From: JAGVGT01 sp963807225
Lineage (GTDB): Bacteria > Desulfobacterota > Desulfobulbia > Desulfobulbales > JAGXFP01
Direction: 5' to 3'
DNA: 64,000 nucleotides
Assembly: GCA_963807225.1 (NCBI GenBank)
Contig: CAWEAD010000008.1
Location: 372,001-436,000 of the forward strand
The translations under genes were made by a program, and so were the position numbers. Below, piece by piece: positions 62,508 to 64,000 of this stretch (its first letter is position 1; every line of letters begins with the position of its first letter). The notes under the pieces are model-generated. The model made no database searches and was not told the origin of the DNA. It saw only the letters and a list, made by a program, of their open reading frames with translations.

Positions 62508-62885
62508 TCAGGCTGTTTCGGTTTCCTCGGATTCGGCAGCGGTGTCGGTTGCCTCTACCTGTTCTTCGGCGGCCACGTCTTCGGGCAGGGCGGAGAAAAC
62601 ATCCTGCAGTTTGACGGTGAGATATTTCATGACTCGGTCGTCGATCCGGTAGATTCTCTCCAGTTCGTCGACTGCTTCAGGGGTTCCTGCGTATTGCAGG
62701 TAGAGGTAATAGCCCTGCTGTTCCTTCTCGATCAGGTAGGCCAGCTTCTTCAAGCCCCAGTGGTTCAATTTGATTATTGAACCGGCAAAGCCTTCGATGA
62801 TGGAGGTGGAGCGGTCGACGACCGCCTTGAGATCATCCTCGGCCAGGGTCGGCTTAAGGATAGCGATGGTTTCGTATCTGCGCAT
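62508..62885 (-). CDS. rpsF: 30S ribosomal protein S6
   Basis: A 125-residue protein with MRRYETIAILKPTLAEDDL, the central LNHWGLKKLAYLIEKEQQGY and an acidic Glu/Ala-rich tail. ATG 62,885 follows AGAAGGAGA; an upstream frame to 62,921 runs through the leader and is not adopted. First gene of the S6-S18 unit and probably under feedback by S6:S18 at the leader. Confidence 0.97.
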   Translation of the reverse strand: MRRYETIAILKPTLAEDDLKAVVDRSTSIIEGFAGSIIKLNHWGLKKLAYLIEKEQQGYYLYLQYAGTPEAVDELERIYRIDDRVMKYLTVKLQDVFSALPEDVAAEEQVEATDTAAESEETETA

Positions 62886-62918
62886 TGTGGTCTCCTTCTG
62901 GACTTTGTTTACGCGGCC

Positions 62919-62947
62919 CATCCCACTGGTCCAAAATCGGGGGGATG
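62919..62947 (-). promoter_or_regulatory. Possible S6:S18-binding leader hairpin of rpsF
   Basis: On the minus strand CATCCC (62,947-62,942) pairs with GGGATG (62,924-62,919) around an internal loop that contains CCCGA. Known S6:S18 leader motifs are hairpins just upstream of rpsF with a conserved CCG in an internal loop; the position (34 nt before the start) and the CCGA fit, but I could not test the full consensus. Confidence 0.4.
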
Positions 62948-63066
62948 AGCAAGGAGTGTTGATCTGCCTCGTTTAAGGCAGAAAAAATAAGCGCTCTTGT
63001 TAACACGGGCCGGTTTTGGTGTCAACATTTTTTGCGGTAAGTGAGGCGGTTTCAACTCTCTGGGAA

Positions 63067-63861
63067 TTAACCCTGCTCATCCTGTTTGGCTCGGATCCAG
63101 AGGCGTTGCAAGGCGGCAATATCGAGATTTTCGAGACTCTCCTCCGACTTTGCCGCCAGTTCCGCCATCCTGGTGAAGCGGTTGGTGAATTTGTCGGTGG
63201 CTTTATGGAGGGTGGCTTCGGCATCAAAACCGGCTTTGCGGGCAACATTAACCATGGTGAAGAGGATGTCGCCGATTTCCTCCTCAATCCCTCCCCGATC
63301 CTTGAGATCGATCGCTTCGTGTAATTCGGCAATTTCTTCTTCCAGTTTGACCAGGACCGACTCAAGGTCCGGCCACTCAAAACCGCTGCTTACCGCCCGG
63401 GCTGAAACTCGTTGCGCCCTCATCAAGGCCGGCAGAGAACGGGGATAGGAGAAGATGCTCCCGGTCTGTTGCCCTTTTTCGATTTTCTCGCTCTTTTTAA
63501 TCCGATTCCAATTGTTACGAAGTTCTCTCTCCGAATTGATCACAGTGTCCCCGAAAACGTGGGGATGCCGGCGGATCATCTTGTCGGTTATGCTTTCCAG
63601 TACCTCGGACAGGGAGAAGGACTGCTGCTCTTCATAGAGGTTGTTGAGGAAGATTACCTGGAAGAACAGATCTCCCATTTCTTCCTTGATCATTTGGCGG
63701 TCATCCAAGTCAATGGCCTCCAGGAGCTCATGCAGTTCTTCGATCAGATAGGGCCGAAAGCTGTCCACGGTCTGTTTTTGGTCCCAGGGGCAACCGTCCG
63801 GTTGTCGTAAACGTTTGATTATCTGGACCAGCCGGGAAAATTTGTCGCCGATTTCTTCCAT
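63067..63861 (-). CDS. mazG: Nucleoside triphosphate pyrophosphohydrolase MazG
   Basis: A 264-residue enzyme with two MazG domains. GCPWDQKQTVDSFRPYLIEE and KEEMGDLFFQVIFLNNL (ExxED-type metal motif) are in the N-terminal domain, and EEEIGDILFTMVNVARK in the C-terminal one. It hydrolyses aberrant NTPs and may affect ppGpp levels. It precedes rpsF on the same strand with about 180 bp between. Confidence 0.95.
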   Translation of the reverse strand: MEEIGDKFSRLVQIIKRLRQPDGCPWDQKQTVDSFRPYLIEELHELLEAIDLDDRQMIKEEMGDLFFQVIFLNNLYEEQQSFSLSEVLESITDKMIRRHPHVFGDTVINSERELRNNWNRIKKSEKIEKGQQTGSIFSYPRSLPALMRAQRVSARAVSSGFEWPDLESVLVKLEEEIAELHEAIDLKDRGGIEEEIGDILFTMVNVARKAGFDAEATLHKATDKFTNRFTRMAELAAKSEESLENLDIAALQRLWIRAKQDEQG

Positions 63862-64000
63862 ATATATTTAGTTCGTCCAATTCTTAGGAATTATTTTTTG
63901 TTATTCCTGTATGGTAAAATTAAGATGGAGCAAAAAATGTGACAAAAAAAATTGCTTAGCCTATCAAGAAAGAGCTAATATTTAATTGAAAATAATAGCG
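63862..64000. other. AT-rich upstream region of mazG
   Basis: The last 139 bp are AT-rich and contain no gene. They should hold the mazG promoter on the minus strand, but no clear boxes stand out. Confidence 0.4.

Overview
The window looks like chromosomal DNA of a GC-rich, Gram-negative bacterium related to Desulfuromonadales/Geobacter-like Desulfobacterota. The inference rests on the blocks mazG / rpsF-rpsR-DUF2232-rplI / dnaB, leuS-lptE-tkt and tRNA-Gly-rplM-rpsI-argC-truA, on the many PAS/histidine-kinase/PilZ signalling genes, on HU, LptE and RND envelope genes, and on two genes that appear to use UGA as selenocysteine. It was made by reading, not by a database search.

Layout. 1-0.8 kb: a cut minus-strand gene start and two copies of a dispersed repeat. 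0.8-7.4 kb: a CheB-CheR-PAS fusion, a hybrid histidine kinase and a sigma54-dependent regulator, with the relic of a second regulator tail. 8-12 kb: a secreted beta-propeller with a CxxCH haem motif, a terminator, then an FtsX-type permease, a TPR lipoprotein and an ABC ATPase. 12-18 kb: RpoH-like sigma factor, small basic protein, DUF4079-like membrane protein, Tag glycosylase, broken TPR gene, PilZ protein, disulfide oxidoreductase and TVP38-type membrane protein. 18-25.4 kb: CHASE4 kinase and response regulator, SprT-DUF2786 protein, a PilZ protein followed by its decayed duplicate, and a YceH protein. 25.5-28.1 kb: DUF2914, SrkA-like kinase and VanY-like peptidase. 28.1-33.7 kb: transposase scrap, third repeat copy, selenocysteine thioredoxin, two related surface proteins, MscS, HU, an unknown protein and a selenocysteine methyltransferase. 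33.8-39.4 kb: decayed membrane gene, RND pump with its adaptor, frameshifted YkgJ-type protein. 39.5-53.9 kb: YceI, MsrAB, hydrolase, TtcA, HisB, tRNA-Gly, L13/S9, ArgC, TruA, aminotransferase, kinase-like protein, USP, flavin reductase, phosphoesterase, DusB. 54-63.9 kb: Tkt, LptE, LeuS, DnaB, L9, DUF2232, S18, S6, MazG, all on the minus strand.

The strongest finds are the two selenoprotein genes. In both, an in-frame UGA replaces a redox or conserved Cys, recognisable family sequence continues in the same frame after it, and a G-looped hairpin of the kind used as a bacterial SECIS begins 13-17 nt after the UGA. Ordinary gene callers would truncate both. No selA, selB, selC or selD gene is in this window, so the decoding machinery must be found elsewhere in the genome. 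Several broken genes (relic HTH tail, TPR gene, second PilZ gene, third gene of the RND operon, YkgJ gene) suggest ongoing gene decay between intact operons.
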